Position numbers and translations under genes: made by a program. From Deltaproteobacteria bacterium (GTDB lineage Bacteria; Desulfobacterota; Desulfobacteria; Desulfobacterales; B30-G6), in the NCBI GenBank assembly GCA_003647375.1, contig QMMS01000322.1, forward strand, positions 1-5,386: a stretch of 5,386 nucleotides of DNA. Reading direction: 5' to 3'. Shown one piece after another: positions 1 through 5,386 of this stretch; the stretch's first letter is position 1; each line of letters begins with the position of its first letter. The notes beneath the pieces were generated by a model that saw only the letters and a list, made by a program, of their open reading frames with translations, ran no database searches and was not told where the DNA came from.

Positions 1-84
1 CAAAGTCCTGGGACCCAACCAGACCAAACTGCAGAGGGTGGGGTGAAAAAATCAGGGTCTGAGGGGTGGAGGGGGTATCGTTTG

Positions 85-120
85 TTGAGTTTATTGCGTT
101 TCTTGGGTTCGTTGAGTTGC
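85..120 (+). repeat. 9-base degenerate tandem array (left arm)
   Basis: Four consecutive 9-mers fit TTGNGTTNN: TTGAGTTTA (85-93), TTGCGTTTC (94-102), TTGGGTTCG (103-111) and TTGAGTTGC (112-120). The reverse complement of the same unit is repeated at 169-202, so the two arrays form an inverted pair. The best match is 12 bp perfect (85-96 with 169-180). Function unknown; it could be a mobile or expanding simple repeat, or a transcript hairpin. Confidence 0.7.
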
Positions 121-168
121 TGAACTGGAGAGGTGTTGACGGCCAAATACTGATTGCAATGGGCAACA

Positions 169-202
169 CAATAAACTCAATGAACTCGATGAACCAATGA
201 AC
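169..202 (+). repeat. 9-base degenerate tandem array (right arm, inverted)
   Basis: Three consecutive 9-mers CAATAAACT (169-177), CAATGAACT (178-186) and CGATGAACC (187-195) are followed by a partial copy AATGAAC (196-202). The unit is the reverse complement of the TTGAGTTNN-type unit at 85-120. About 48 bases separate the arms. The first 12 bases (169-180) are a perfect reverse complement of 85-96. Confidence 0.7.
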
Positions 203-220
203 AAAGAAGGGTCCGATGCA

Positions 221-255
221 GGCCAAGAGCCAAGAGCTAACAGCCAAGAGCCGAC
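221..255 (+). repeat. 7-base tandem array, AGCYAAG type
   Basis: Five heptamers lie head to tail: GGCCAAG, AGCCAAG, AGCTAAC, AGCCAAG and AGCCGAC, with a possible degenerate sixth (AACCGCC, 256-262). The array ends about 18 bases before the ribosome binding site of the first gene. The 16 bases at 236-251 (GCTAACAGCCAAGAGC) are identical to 1460-1475 in the gap between the first two genes, so this is a dispersed repeat family, not a chance run. Confidence 0.8.
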
Positions 256-272
256 AACCGCCAGGTTGTCCT

Positions 273-278
273 AGGAGG
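273..278 (+). promoter_or_regulatory. Ribosome binding site of the FrhB-like gene
   Basis: AGGAGG, a full Shine-Dalgarno match, stands 5 bases before the ATG at 284. An out-of-frame ATG at 280 is only 1 base from the motif and would give a product of no recognisable family, so the site supports 284 as the start. Confidence 0.85.
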
Positions 279-283
279 CATGA

Positions 284-1429
284 ATGATAAAAACGGCAAA
301 AATAGACGTCAAAGATCAGGATCTGCTTGGCGCGCTCAGAAAGTTTTTCAAAAATATCCTGGGAAAGGAGGACATCAGCGCTGTCCTGGCTCCCTGGAGG
401 CTTCCCACAAAAAAAATGGTTATGCCGACCCTTGTGACGGATCCAGATCAATTGAACGGTGTGGACCCTCTGTCCCCGGCATTTCCAATGAACAGCGCCA
501 AAATCGTATCGAGGCTCACACGCAAACCCTCGGGTGGAAACATAGCAGCCGTGATGCGACCATGCGAAATCAGGGCCTTTGTCGAACTGGTCAAACTCAA
601 GCAAGCGCGTACCGACGAGTTGATTCTCATCGGCATCGACTGCCTGGGAGCGTTAGGAAACAGGGATTATCTGAACTGGTCAGGAGAAAACGGTGACGAA
701 GCCACAAAAAAATTTGCCGGGCAAGTACTTTCCGGAAAGACCGTAGACCTGAATGGTATTGAACTGACACAGGCATGCCGGTCCTGTGAACTTCCCATAG
801 CCGAAGGTGCAGACATCAACATCGGTTTTTTTGGTGTGGATACCAGCCGGCAAATTCTGATCCAGGCACTCACGGACAAGGGAGGCCGTCTCCTGGAAGA
901 CCTTGATCTCGCAGCGGCAGAAGAACCTGCATCGCGCAGGAAAGAAATCGACCGATTGATTTCGGAAAGGACGGCATTTCGAGACAACATGTTTGCTGAA
1001 GTCGGCGACAAGATCGGCAGCATCGATAAATTGAGTGCCTATCTGGCGGGCTGTGTGAACTGTTATAATTGTCGGGTTGCATGTCCCGTCTGTTACTGCA
1101 GAGAGTGCGTTTTCGTGACGGATGTGTTCGACCACGAACCCAGCCAGTATCTGCGATGGGCCCGGAAAAAGGGGGCTGTAAAAATGCCGACGGACACGTT
1201 GCTGTACCACATCACCCGCCTGGCACACATAAGTACTGCCTGCGTCGGATGTGGACAATGCACCAATGCATGCCCCAATGACATACCGGTTATGCCGTTG
1301 TTTCGCACGATCGCACACAAAACCCAGCAGGCATTCGACTATGAGGCCGGCAGAAGTCTGGAAGAAAAGATGCCACTGTCTGAATTCAAGGAAGACGAAT
1401 TTACTGAAATTGTTGGACTGAACAATTAG
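284..1429 (+). CDS. FrhB/FdhB-family iron-sulfur flavoprotein (coenzyme F420 hydrogenase/dehydrogenase beta-subunit-like) with two [4Fe-4S] motifs
   Basis: A cytoplasmic redox protein of 381 residues with no signal peptide or membrane segment. Residues about 30-240 resemble the FrhB/FdhB fold: RPCEIRA at 92-98 matches the family PCQIRA-type motif, IGIDC (116-120) its following strand, and ACRSCELPIAEGADINIG (164-181) its 'CRxC..AD(I)S.G' segment. The C-terminal part has two ferredoxin motifs, C257-x2-C260-x2-C263-x3-C267-P and C320-x2-C323-x2-C326-x3-C330-P, and extra cysteines at 270, 272 and 275. Known FrhB proteins carry FAD and [4Fe-4S] clusters and pass electrons to F420; bacterial relatives often sit beside HdrA and may use ferredoxin, NAD(P)H or formate-derived electrons. 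I infer it feeds or drains the HdrA-like protein encoded 90 bases downstream. The electron carrier cannot be told from sequence. A bare 'formate dehydrogenase subunit' name would be an over-call, since no catalytic subunit is present here. The start is fixed by AGGAGG 5 bases upstream. Confidence 0.8.
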   Translation: MIKTAKIDVKDQDLLGALRKFFKNILGKEDISAVLAPWRLPTKKMVMPTLVTDPDQLNGVDPLSPAFPMNSAKIVSRLTRKPSGGNIAAVMRPCEIRAFVELVKLKQARTDELILIGIDCLGALGNRDYLNWSGENGDEATKKFAGQVLSGKTVDLNGIELTQACRSCELPIAEGADINIGFFGVDTSRQILIQALTDKGGRLLEDLDLAAAEEPASRRKEIDRLISERTAFRDNMFAEVGDKIGSIDKLSAYLAGCVNCYNCRVACPVCYCRECVFVTDVFDHEPSQYLRWARKKGAVKMPTDTLLYHITRLAHISTACVGCGQCTNACPNDIPVMPLFRTIAHKTQQAFDYEAGRSLEEKMPLSEFKEDEFTEIVGLNN

Positions 1430-1486
1430 CTCTTGGCTCTTGGCTCGTAGTCGCTAAATGCTAACAGCCAAGAGCTAAGAGCCGAA
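1425..1486 (+). repeat. Inverted 7-base arrays between the genes, overlapping the first gene's stop
   Basis: The left arm carries the heptamer in reverse orientation (ATTAGCT, CTTGGCT, CTTGGCT; 1425-1445). The right arm carries it forward (TGCTAAC, AGCCAAG, AGCTAAG, AGCCGAA; 1459-1486). Bases 1426-1444 pair with 1460-1478 over 19 positions with one mismatch and one G:U in RNA, leaving a loop of about 15 bases. The TAG stop (1427-1429) lies inside the left arm. No T-tract follows, so it is not a typical intrinsic terminator. It could slow 3'-5' RNA decay and separate expression of the two genes. Confidence 0.8.
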
Positions 1487-1505
1487 TTTGACGAACGTCA
1501 AATTC
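1484..1505 (+). repeat. Perfect 10-bp inverted repeat just before the hdrA-like gene
   Basis: GAATTTGACG (1484-1493), AA, then CGTCAAATTC (1496-1505): perfect dyad symmetry over 22 bases, ending 2 bases before the ribosome binding site. As DNA it has the size of a dimeric repressor or activator site. As RNA it would form a tight hairpin (effective loop GAAC) beside the ribosome binding site. Which of these applies, if either, cannot be told from sequence. Confidence 0.75.
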
Positions 1506-1507
1506 AT

Positions 1508-1513
1508 AGGAGA
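1508..1513 (+). promoter_or_regulatory. Ribosome binding site of the hdrA-like gene
   Basis: AGGAGA, 6 bases before ATG 1520. This spacing favours 1520 over the in-frame ATG at 1532 (codon 5). The perfect inverted repeat 1484-1505 lies directly upstream, so access to this site could depend on RNA folding. Confidence 0.8.
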
Positions 1514-1519
1514 GCTATC

Positions 1520-4500
1520 ATGGGCAAAAAAATGGGTAAAGCGCTGGTAGTAGGCGCCGGCATCAGCGGTATCCGCTCGGCACTCGATCTGGCCGAAACC
1601 GGGTACGGTGTTACCCTTATCGAGCGCGAGCAGCATATCGGCGGAATTCTCAGCCAATTGGACGATCAGTTTCCGTCAAACCATTGCGGCATGTGCAAGA
1701 TGCTACCCCTCGTCAAACGCGACCAATCATCTCAGTTTTGCCTGCGCAAGGGCCTTTTCCACGAAAATATCGATATTCTTCTCAACACAGAGGTCATAGC
1801 CATAGACGGCGAACCAGGCAAATTTTCGGTATCTGTGCGTAAAAAGCCCACCTGGGTCGATCCGGAACGATGCGTTGGCTGCGGTGTCTGTGAAGCGGTT
1901 TGCCCGGTGGAAATTCCCGACACATTCAATGAGGGTCTGGCAACGCGAAAGGCAATCTACCTACCCGTTCCCCACACGATCCCTAACCCTTATGTCATTG
2001 ATCTTGCGGCCTGCAGCCACTGTGGAGAATGTGAAAAGATTTGTCCCACCCAGGCCATTCAGCTGTCATTTGAGAAACGGAAAGATTTTCGTGTCCTCGT
2101 GGTGGATGACGAGCTGATTGTACGCGACTCCCTGAAGGAATGGCTGGACGAAGAGGGTTTTTTCGTGGATGTTGCTGAATCCGGATCCGTGGCCCTGGAA
2201 AAGCTGTCAAAGGCGTCTTTTAACCTCATGTTGACGGATATCAAGATGCCCGGAATGGATGGCGTTGCTCTCCTCAAGAAAGCAAAAGAAAGTTTTCCCG
2301 ACCTGTGTGTATTGATGATGACTGCATTTGCCACGGTGGAAACTGCCGTGGAAGCCATGAAAATAGGTGCGGAAGACTATCTGATGAAACCGTTTGATCC
2401 GGAACGCATGATCGCGAAAATCGTTCAGATCTACGAAGAGATCGAAGCGGGTGATGTCAGGGACCTTGAGGTGGGAGCAATCGTTTTTTCGGGTGGCACG
2501 TCATATTTCGATCCTGCCGAATTAAAAAATATATACGGCTACAGGACAAACTCCAGCGTAATAACCAGCCTCGAACTGGAACGACTGCTGAGCGGCACCG
2601 GGCCGACACAAGGCCGACTGGTGAGACCCCATGACGGTAAAACGATTGAAAAGATCGCCTGGATACAATGCGTAGGTTCTCGAGATGTCCAGTTAAACGC
2701 AGATTACTGCTCTTCCGTCTGTTGCATGGTCGCCATAAAAGAATCCATGCTGGTTATAAAAAAGAGCCCTTCTCCTGTTGAAACCACCATTTTTTACATG
2801 GATATGCGCACGTTTGGAAAAACATTTCAGCGGTACCGTGACAGCGCAGAGCAGGAGCACGGCGTACGATTTGAAAGGGCCCGCATCCATTCCATCACAG
2901 CGGATACGGTATCCGGGGAACCGATAATCCGATACGCGCAAACCGACGGGAGTCTTCACAATGAGACCTTCGATCTGGTGGTACTGGCCGTAGGCCAACG
3001 CCCGGCCCGTGGTATCGAGGAATTATCAAAACTGATCGAAGCACCCCTGAACCCCTGGGGGTTCATCCAGACAGAGCCCCTTTCTCCGGTAGCCACCGAC
3101 AGATCGGGCGTACTGGCAGGAGGATCGTTTTCCGGCCTCAAAGATATCAGCGAATCCATGATGTATGCATCTGCGGCTTCGCTGGAAGCCTCCCGAATCA
3201 TTCATGTTGCGGGGGGTAGTCTTTCAGACGAATCCTTTTCCGAGCCGGCACTTCAGGACGTCTCGAGAGAAGAGCCGAAGATGCTTGTAGCTGTCTGCAA
3301 TTGTGGAAATAAATATTCTGAGCATCTGGACACCGAAGCATTGACACACCAGCTCGAACAGGATCCGTGTGTGGACAAGGTCGTTTTTCTCCGACAATGC
3401 TGCACAGCAGCAGGATGGGAAGAACTCACCGAAATCATCGAAACCTCCAAGCCCAACCGGATCCTCATAGGGGCATGCCACCCATATCTTTACATCCGAA
3501 AATTGAGAGAGCTGAGCCACCGGGTTCATCTGGATGCCGAAATGATGGATGTGGTGGATATCATGTCCCCGACCTTCGCTTACATCAAAAACCCGACAAA
3601 CCAGCTGTCGCCTGTCAGCCATCAGCTATCAACTTTAAAAGTCGGCATTTCCCGGCTGAAGAACATGGATCCCCTACCGACAACCTCGCTTCCCGTCACC
3701 AGGAGGGCATTGGTAGTCGGCGGCGGAATTGCCGGGATGCATGCAGCTCTGGCAATCGCGGATCACGGTTATCCTGTGGACCTTGTGGAGCAAAGCGACA
3801 GGCTTGGAGGAAACCTGCTCTGGTTGCATCAAACCATTGAGGGGGTTCCCCTGGAGCCATATCTTCATGAAATCGTTCAGGCAGCAGAAAAACACCCGCT
3901 CCTCAATATCCACCTGCAAACAAAAATTACGGCCGCTTTCGGTGAAGTGGGCGATTTCTATACAACCATTGAAAGCGGTGACAAAACCATTAAAACAATT
4001 CAACACGGTACCGTCATTCTGGCAACCGGCGGCAACGAAGCCACAACCAGTGCTTATGGCTATGGCACCAGTCAGGCTGTCATAACCCAAAAAGAACTGG
4101 AATCCCGTCTGGTACAGGGTGATGTCGACCTGGAAAAACTCGATTCCGTGGTGATGATCCAGTGTGTGGATTCCAGGCAGGAACCGAGGAATTACTGCAG
4201 CCGGGTCTGCTGCCCCACATCGTTGAAACACGCGTTAAAGCTGAAAGCAGAAAACCCGCAGCTTGCTGTTTACATTCTTTACCGTGACATGATGGCCATT
4301 GGATTCACCGAGAGTTACTTCACAGCGGCCCGTAAAGCGGGCGTTATCTTTATCCAGTACAACCTGGATAACAAGCCCCGGGTGACAATTCCCACGGAAT
4401 CGAATACGCCCCTTTTTATTACCGTCACAGATCCCATTCTGGCCAGACCCCTGGAGATAGAGGCCGATCTGCTGGTTCTCGCCACCGGTATCGTTCCCCA

Positions 4501-5002
4501 GTTGCCGACAACCCTGGCAAACGCTTTTGCTGCTGAAACGGACCAAGACGGTTTCTTTCTGGAAGCGGAATCCAAGTGGCGCCCTGTAGACGCGCTCAAG
4601 GAAGGGGTCTTTGGCTGTGGAATTGCCTTATCCCCCAGATCGGTACCGGACACCATCGCCACCGCCGGAGCCGCCGCTCAAAGAGCATTACGAATTCTCG
4701 CTCATGAGAAGTTGTCTGCCGGAAAAATTGTCTCCTCAGTTCGGCACAGCCTCTGCAGTCTTTGCGAACGGTGTATCGATACATGCCCTTACAATGCAAG
4801 ATATCTGGATCCGGACAGAAGAAAAATCGTGGTCAACCCGGCCATGTGCCAAGGATGTGGTGACTGTGCCACAACATGTCCCAACAGCGCATCGGTGCTT
4901 CAGGGTTTTACCGATGTCCAGGTGCTCGACATGATCGATGCAGCCATTGAGAGCACATGGCAACCAGGATCCTCTATCGATCCCGTCGGGCCAAAACAGT
5001 GA
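1520..5002 (+). CDS. hdrA: Tandem double HdrA-like FAD/iron-sulfur oxidoreductase with an embedded response-regulator receiver domain
   Basis: A soluble 1160-residue electron-transfer flavoprotein, much longer than single HdrA (about 650 residues). Module 1: FAD motif GAGISG (12-17), E35, HCGMC (55-59), ferredoxin motifs C118/121/124/128 and C165/168/171/175, then a REC domain (about 190-310), then the resumed FAD domain with the HdrA cluster motif C384-x12-C397-x3-C401-C402. Middle (588-690): an HdrA N-terminal-type domain with C593, C595, C617, C627, C628 and C653. Module 2: GGGIAG (734-739), E757, cluster motif C882-x10-C893-x3-C897-C898, and C-terminal ferredoxin motifs C1079/1082/1085/1089 and C1110/1113/1116/1120. 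Module 2 lacks the inserted ferredoxin and the CxxC of module 1. HdrA proteins are the flavin bifurcation/confurcation subunits of heterodisulfide-reductase-type complexes; the partner here is probably the upstream FrhB-like protein. No hdrB, hdrC or mvhD is visible. Residues 695-704 are encoded by a tandem DNA repeat. HdrA assignment is firm; the reaction is not known. Confidence 0.9.
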   Translation: MGKKMGKALVVGAGISGIRSALDLAETGYGVTLIEREQHIGGILSQLDDQFPSNHCGMCKMLPLVKRDQSSQFCLRKGLFHENIDILLNTEVIAIDGEPGKFSVSVRKKPTWVDPERCVGCGVCEAVCPVEIPDTFNEGLATRKAIYLPVPHTIPNPYVIDLAACSHCGECEKICPTQAIQLSFEKRKDFRVLVVDDELIVRDSLKEWLDEEGFFVDVAESGSVALEKLSKASFNLMLTDIKMPGMDGVALLKKAKESFPDLCVLMMTAFATVETAVEAMKIGAEDYLMKPFDPERMIAKIVQIYEEIEAGDVRDLEVGAIVFSGGTSYFDPAELKNIYGYRTNSSVITSLELERLLSGTGPTQGRLVRPHDGKTIEKIAWIQCVGSRDVQLNADYCSSVCCMVAIKESMLVIKKSPSPVETTIFYMDMRTFGKTFQRYRDSAEQEHGVRFERARIHSITADTVSGEPIIRYAQTDGSLHNETFDLVVLAVGQRPARGIEELSKLIEAPLNPWGFIQTEPLSPVATDRSGVLAGGSFSGLKDISESMMYASAASLEASRIIHVAGGSLSDESFSEPALQDVSREEPKMLVAVCNCGNKYSEHLDTEALTHQLEQDPCVDKVVFLRQCCTAAGWEELTEIIETSKPNRILIGACHPYLYIRKLRELSHRVHLDAEMMDVVDIMSPTFAYIKNPTNQLSPVSHQLSTLKVGISRLKNMDPLPTTSLPVTRRALVVGGGIAGMHAALAIADHGYPVDLVEQSDRLGGNLLWLHQTIEGVPLEPYLHEIVQAAEKHPLLNIHLQTKITAAFGEVGDFYTTIESGDKTIKTIQHGTVILATGGNEATTSAYGYGTSQAVITQKELESRLVQGDVDLEKLDSVVMIQCVDSRQEPRNYCSRVCCPTSLKHALKLKAENPQLAVYILYRDMMAIGFTESYFTAARKAGVIFIQYNLDNKPRVTIPTESNTPLFITVTDPILARPLEIEADLLVLATGIVPQLPTTLANAFAAETDQDGFFLEAESKWRPVDALKEGVFGCGIALSPRSVPDTIATAGAAAQRALRILAHEKLSAGKIVSSVRHSLCSLCERCIDTCPYNARYLDPDRRKIVVNPAMCQGCGDCATTCPNSASVLQGFTDVQVLDMIDAAIESTWQPGSSIDPVGPKQ
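2087..2449 (+). other. REC (receiver) domain inside the HdrA-like protein
   Basis: Residues about 190-310 have every canonical receiver residue: acidic pair D196-D197 (VLVVDDE), phospho-acceptor D240 (LMLTDIKMPGMDG), T268 (MMTAF), Y287 and K290-P291 (DYLMKPF). The domain falls exactly between the second ferredoxin motif (C165-C175) and the strand LEVGAIVFSGG (316-326), which follow each other closely in ordinary HdrA. It is therefore a clean in-frame insertion into the FAD domain, and the HdrA sequence resumes intact. The domain should be able to accept phosphate. There is no DNA-binding output domain, so the output is presumably HdrA activity or assembly. Confidence 0.93.
3603..3630 (+). repeat. 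7-base tandem array inside the hdrA-like coding sequence
   Basis: Four heptamers, AGCTGTC, GCCTGTC, AGCCATC and AGCTATC, with a degenerate fifth (AACTTTA, 3631-3637). Translated in frame they give QLSPVSHQLS (residues 695-704), in the linker between the middle cysteine domain and the second FAD domain. The AGCYRTC unit resembles the AGCYAAG heptamers at 221-255 and 1425-1486. Because 7 is not a multiple of 3, each 21-base triplet of units encodes 7 residues, which produces the QLSxxSH pattern. Confidence 0.75.
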
Positions 5003-5009
5003 ACCGCTC

Positions 5010-5386
5010 ATGATGACTTTATTCAACAAAATACGTAACCGGCTTGTCTCCAAAATTGTGCTAACCGTGGGGCTTGTCTTCCTCGTTTCTTTTTCAATCT
5101 GGACCTACATTAATGTCCGCTATCAGAAGGAAAAAGAAATGCAAAATATTGTGGGAACCACCGACAGACTTACGACCACTATACGACTAGGAACACATTA
5201 CGCCATGATGCTCAATTCCAGGGACGACATCAACCAGATTATCATGAACATCGGACGGCTTCCCGAAATTGAGAATATCCGGATATTTAACAAAGAAGGG
5301 GAAATCAAATTTTCGAACCGACCATCGGAAGTCGATCTGGTTACCAATATCAAGGCCGAAGCCTGTGATATCTGTCACCGCTCAGA
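5010..5386 (+). CDS. Membrane sensor protein, N-terminal part (probable histidine kinase) with a heme c motif; runs off the right edge
   Basis: 125 residues are visible and the frame is open to the window end. After a basic cytoplasmic start (KIRNRLVSK, 7-15) comes one hydrophobic segment (about 16-34), which predicts N-in topology by the positive-inside rule. An extracytoplasmic region with a PAS/Cache-like strand pattern follows (NIRIFNKEGEIKFSNRPSE, 89-107), then C119-D-I-C122-H123, a CxxCH motif for covalent heme c. This layout is common at the N terminus of sensor histidine kinases in Desulfobacterota (family knowledge), but the HAMP, HisKA and ATPase domains would lie beyond the window, so 'kinase' is inference. 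A methyl-accepting or diguanylate-cyclase sensor is possible. The start is ATG 5010 or ATG 5013. No good ribosome binding site is seen, and the hdrA-like stop is only 7 bases upstream, so translational coupling is likely. Confidence 0.8.
   Translation, partial: MMTLFNKIRNRLVSKIVLTVGLVFLVSFSIWTYINVRYQKEKEMQNIVGTTDRLTTTIRLGTHYAMMLNSRDDINQIIMNIGRLPEIENIRIFNKEGEIKFSNRPSEVDLVTNIKAEACDICHRS
5364..5378 (+). other. CxxCH heme c attachment motif in the sensor
   Basis: The codons give C-D-I-C-H (residues 119-123), preceded by KAEA, a context typical of single-heme extracytoplasmic sensor segments (family knowledge). The site is on the predicted periplasmic side, where cytochrome c maturation takes place. 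A single CxxCH can occur by chance, but its place at the end of the sensor region supports heme binding. Confidence 0.6.

Larger units (their letters stand above)
1..283. other. Leader region without a supported gene
   Basis: No convincing coding region is seen on either strand. Short open stretches enter from the left edge and stop at 44-46, 57-59 and 121-123, but none has recognisable protein character. The stretch contains a purine-rich segment (about 34-76), paired 9-base repeat arrays, a 7-base repeat array and the ribosome binding site of the first gene. I see no clear sigma-70 or sigma-54 promoter and no intrinsic terminator. Because about 280 bases of non-coding DNA precede the first gene, the operon promoter probably lies here, but I cannot place it. 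Confidence 0.6.

Noticed and set aside
1..46. Possible tail of an upstream gene ending at TGA 44-46, with LG-x5-L spacing faintly like a Fis-type helix-turn-helix C terminus
   Set aside because: Only 14 codons are visible and the similarity is a two-feature spacing match. Two other frames are also open from the left edge, so nothing separates them.
103..120. Sigma-54-like GG...GC pair in TTGGGTTCGTTGAGTTGC
   Set aside because: The GG-to-GC spacing is 12 bases, not the required 10, and the match comes from the 9-base repeat.
136..174. TTGACG (136-141) as a -35 promoter box for the operon
   Set aside because: No -10-like hexamer lies 16-18 bases downstream; the nearest A/T-rich hexamer (CAATAA, 169-174) is 27 bases away and belongs to the 9-base repeat.
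221..255. CRISPR array
   Set aside because: The units are 7 bases, contiguous and degenerate, with no spacers and no cas genes.
680..1318. Long open stretch on the minus strand within the FrhB-like gene (212 codons)
   Set aside because: It is antisense to a gene with clear family motifs, has no recognisable protein features and no good ribosome binding site; it is a codon-usage shadow.
1426..1478. Intrinsic transcription terminator after the FrhB-like gene
   Set aside because: The stem is long, but the loop is large, there is no following T-tract, and the downstream gene appears to be in the same operon.
3048..3065. 8-bp perfect palindrome with a 2-base spacer inside the hdrA-like gene
   Set aside because: It falls in coding sequence for a segment (NPWGFIQT) that resembles the HdrA family consensus, so protein coding explains it well enough.
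1..5386. The window length equals that of phage phiX174
   Set aside because: The content is a bacterial redox operon and bears no relation to phiX174 genes; the length match is coincidence.

Overview
The window looks like a piece of a strictly anaerobic bacterial chromosome. The likely source is a sulfate-reducing or syntrophic Desulfobacterota species, with Desulfobacterales-type as the best guess. The reasons are a heterodisulfide-reductase-like (HdrA) flavoprotein paired with an FrhB/FdhB-type iron-sulfur flavoprotein, a sensor kinase start with a c-type heme motif, roughly 50% GC, and short degenerate tandem repeats scattered between and inside genes. The assignment rests on gene content only; no taxonomic marker gene is present.

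Layout. Bases 1-283 hold no gene I can support. They carry an inverted pair of degenerate 9-base tandem arrays (85-120 and 169-202), then a 7-base tandem array (221-255), then a strong ribosome binding site. Bases 284-1429 encode a 381-residue FrhB/FdhB-family protein with two ferredoxin-type [4Fe-4S] motifs. The 90-base gap to the next gene is almost entirely structured: inverted 7-base arrays that include the stop codon, then a perfect 10-bp inverted repeat, then a ribosome binding site. Bases 1520-5002 encode a 1160-residue HdrA-type protein with two HdrA modules in tandem and a complete response-regulator receiver (REC) domain inside the first. Seven bases later (5010) a membrane sensor protein begins. 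It has one transmembrane segment, an extracytoplasmic region and a CxxCH motif, and it runs off the right edge.

All genes are on the + strand and look like one operon. Working model (inference): the FrhB-like protein and the double HdrA form a soluble flavin/iron-sulfur electron-transfer complex, possibly bifurcating or confurcating. The downstream sensor, if it is a histidine kinase, phosphorylates Asp240 in the receiver domain built into HdrA. That would be direct post-translational two-component control of a core redox enzyme by a periplasmic heme or redox signal, instead of control through transcription. This is the most interesting possibility in the window. It depends on the sensor having a kinase domain, which lies outside the window.
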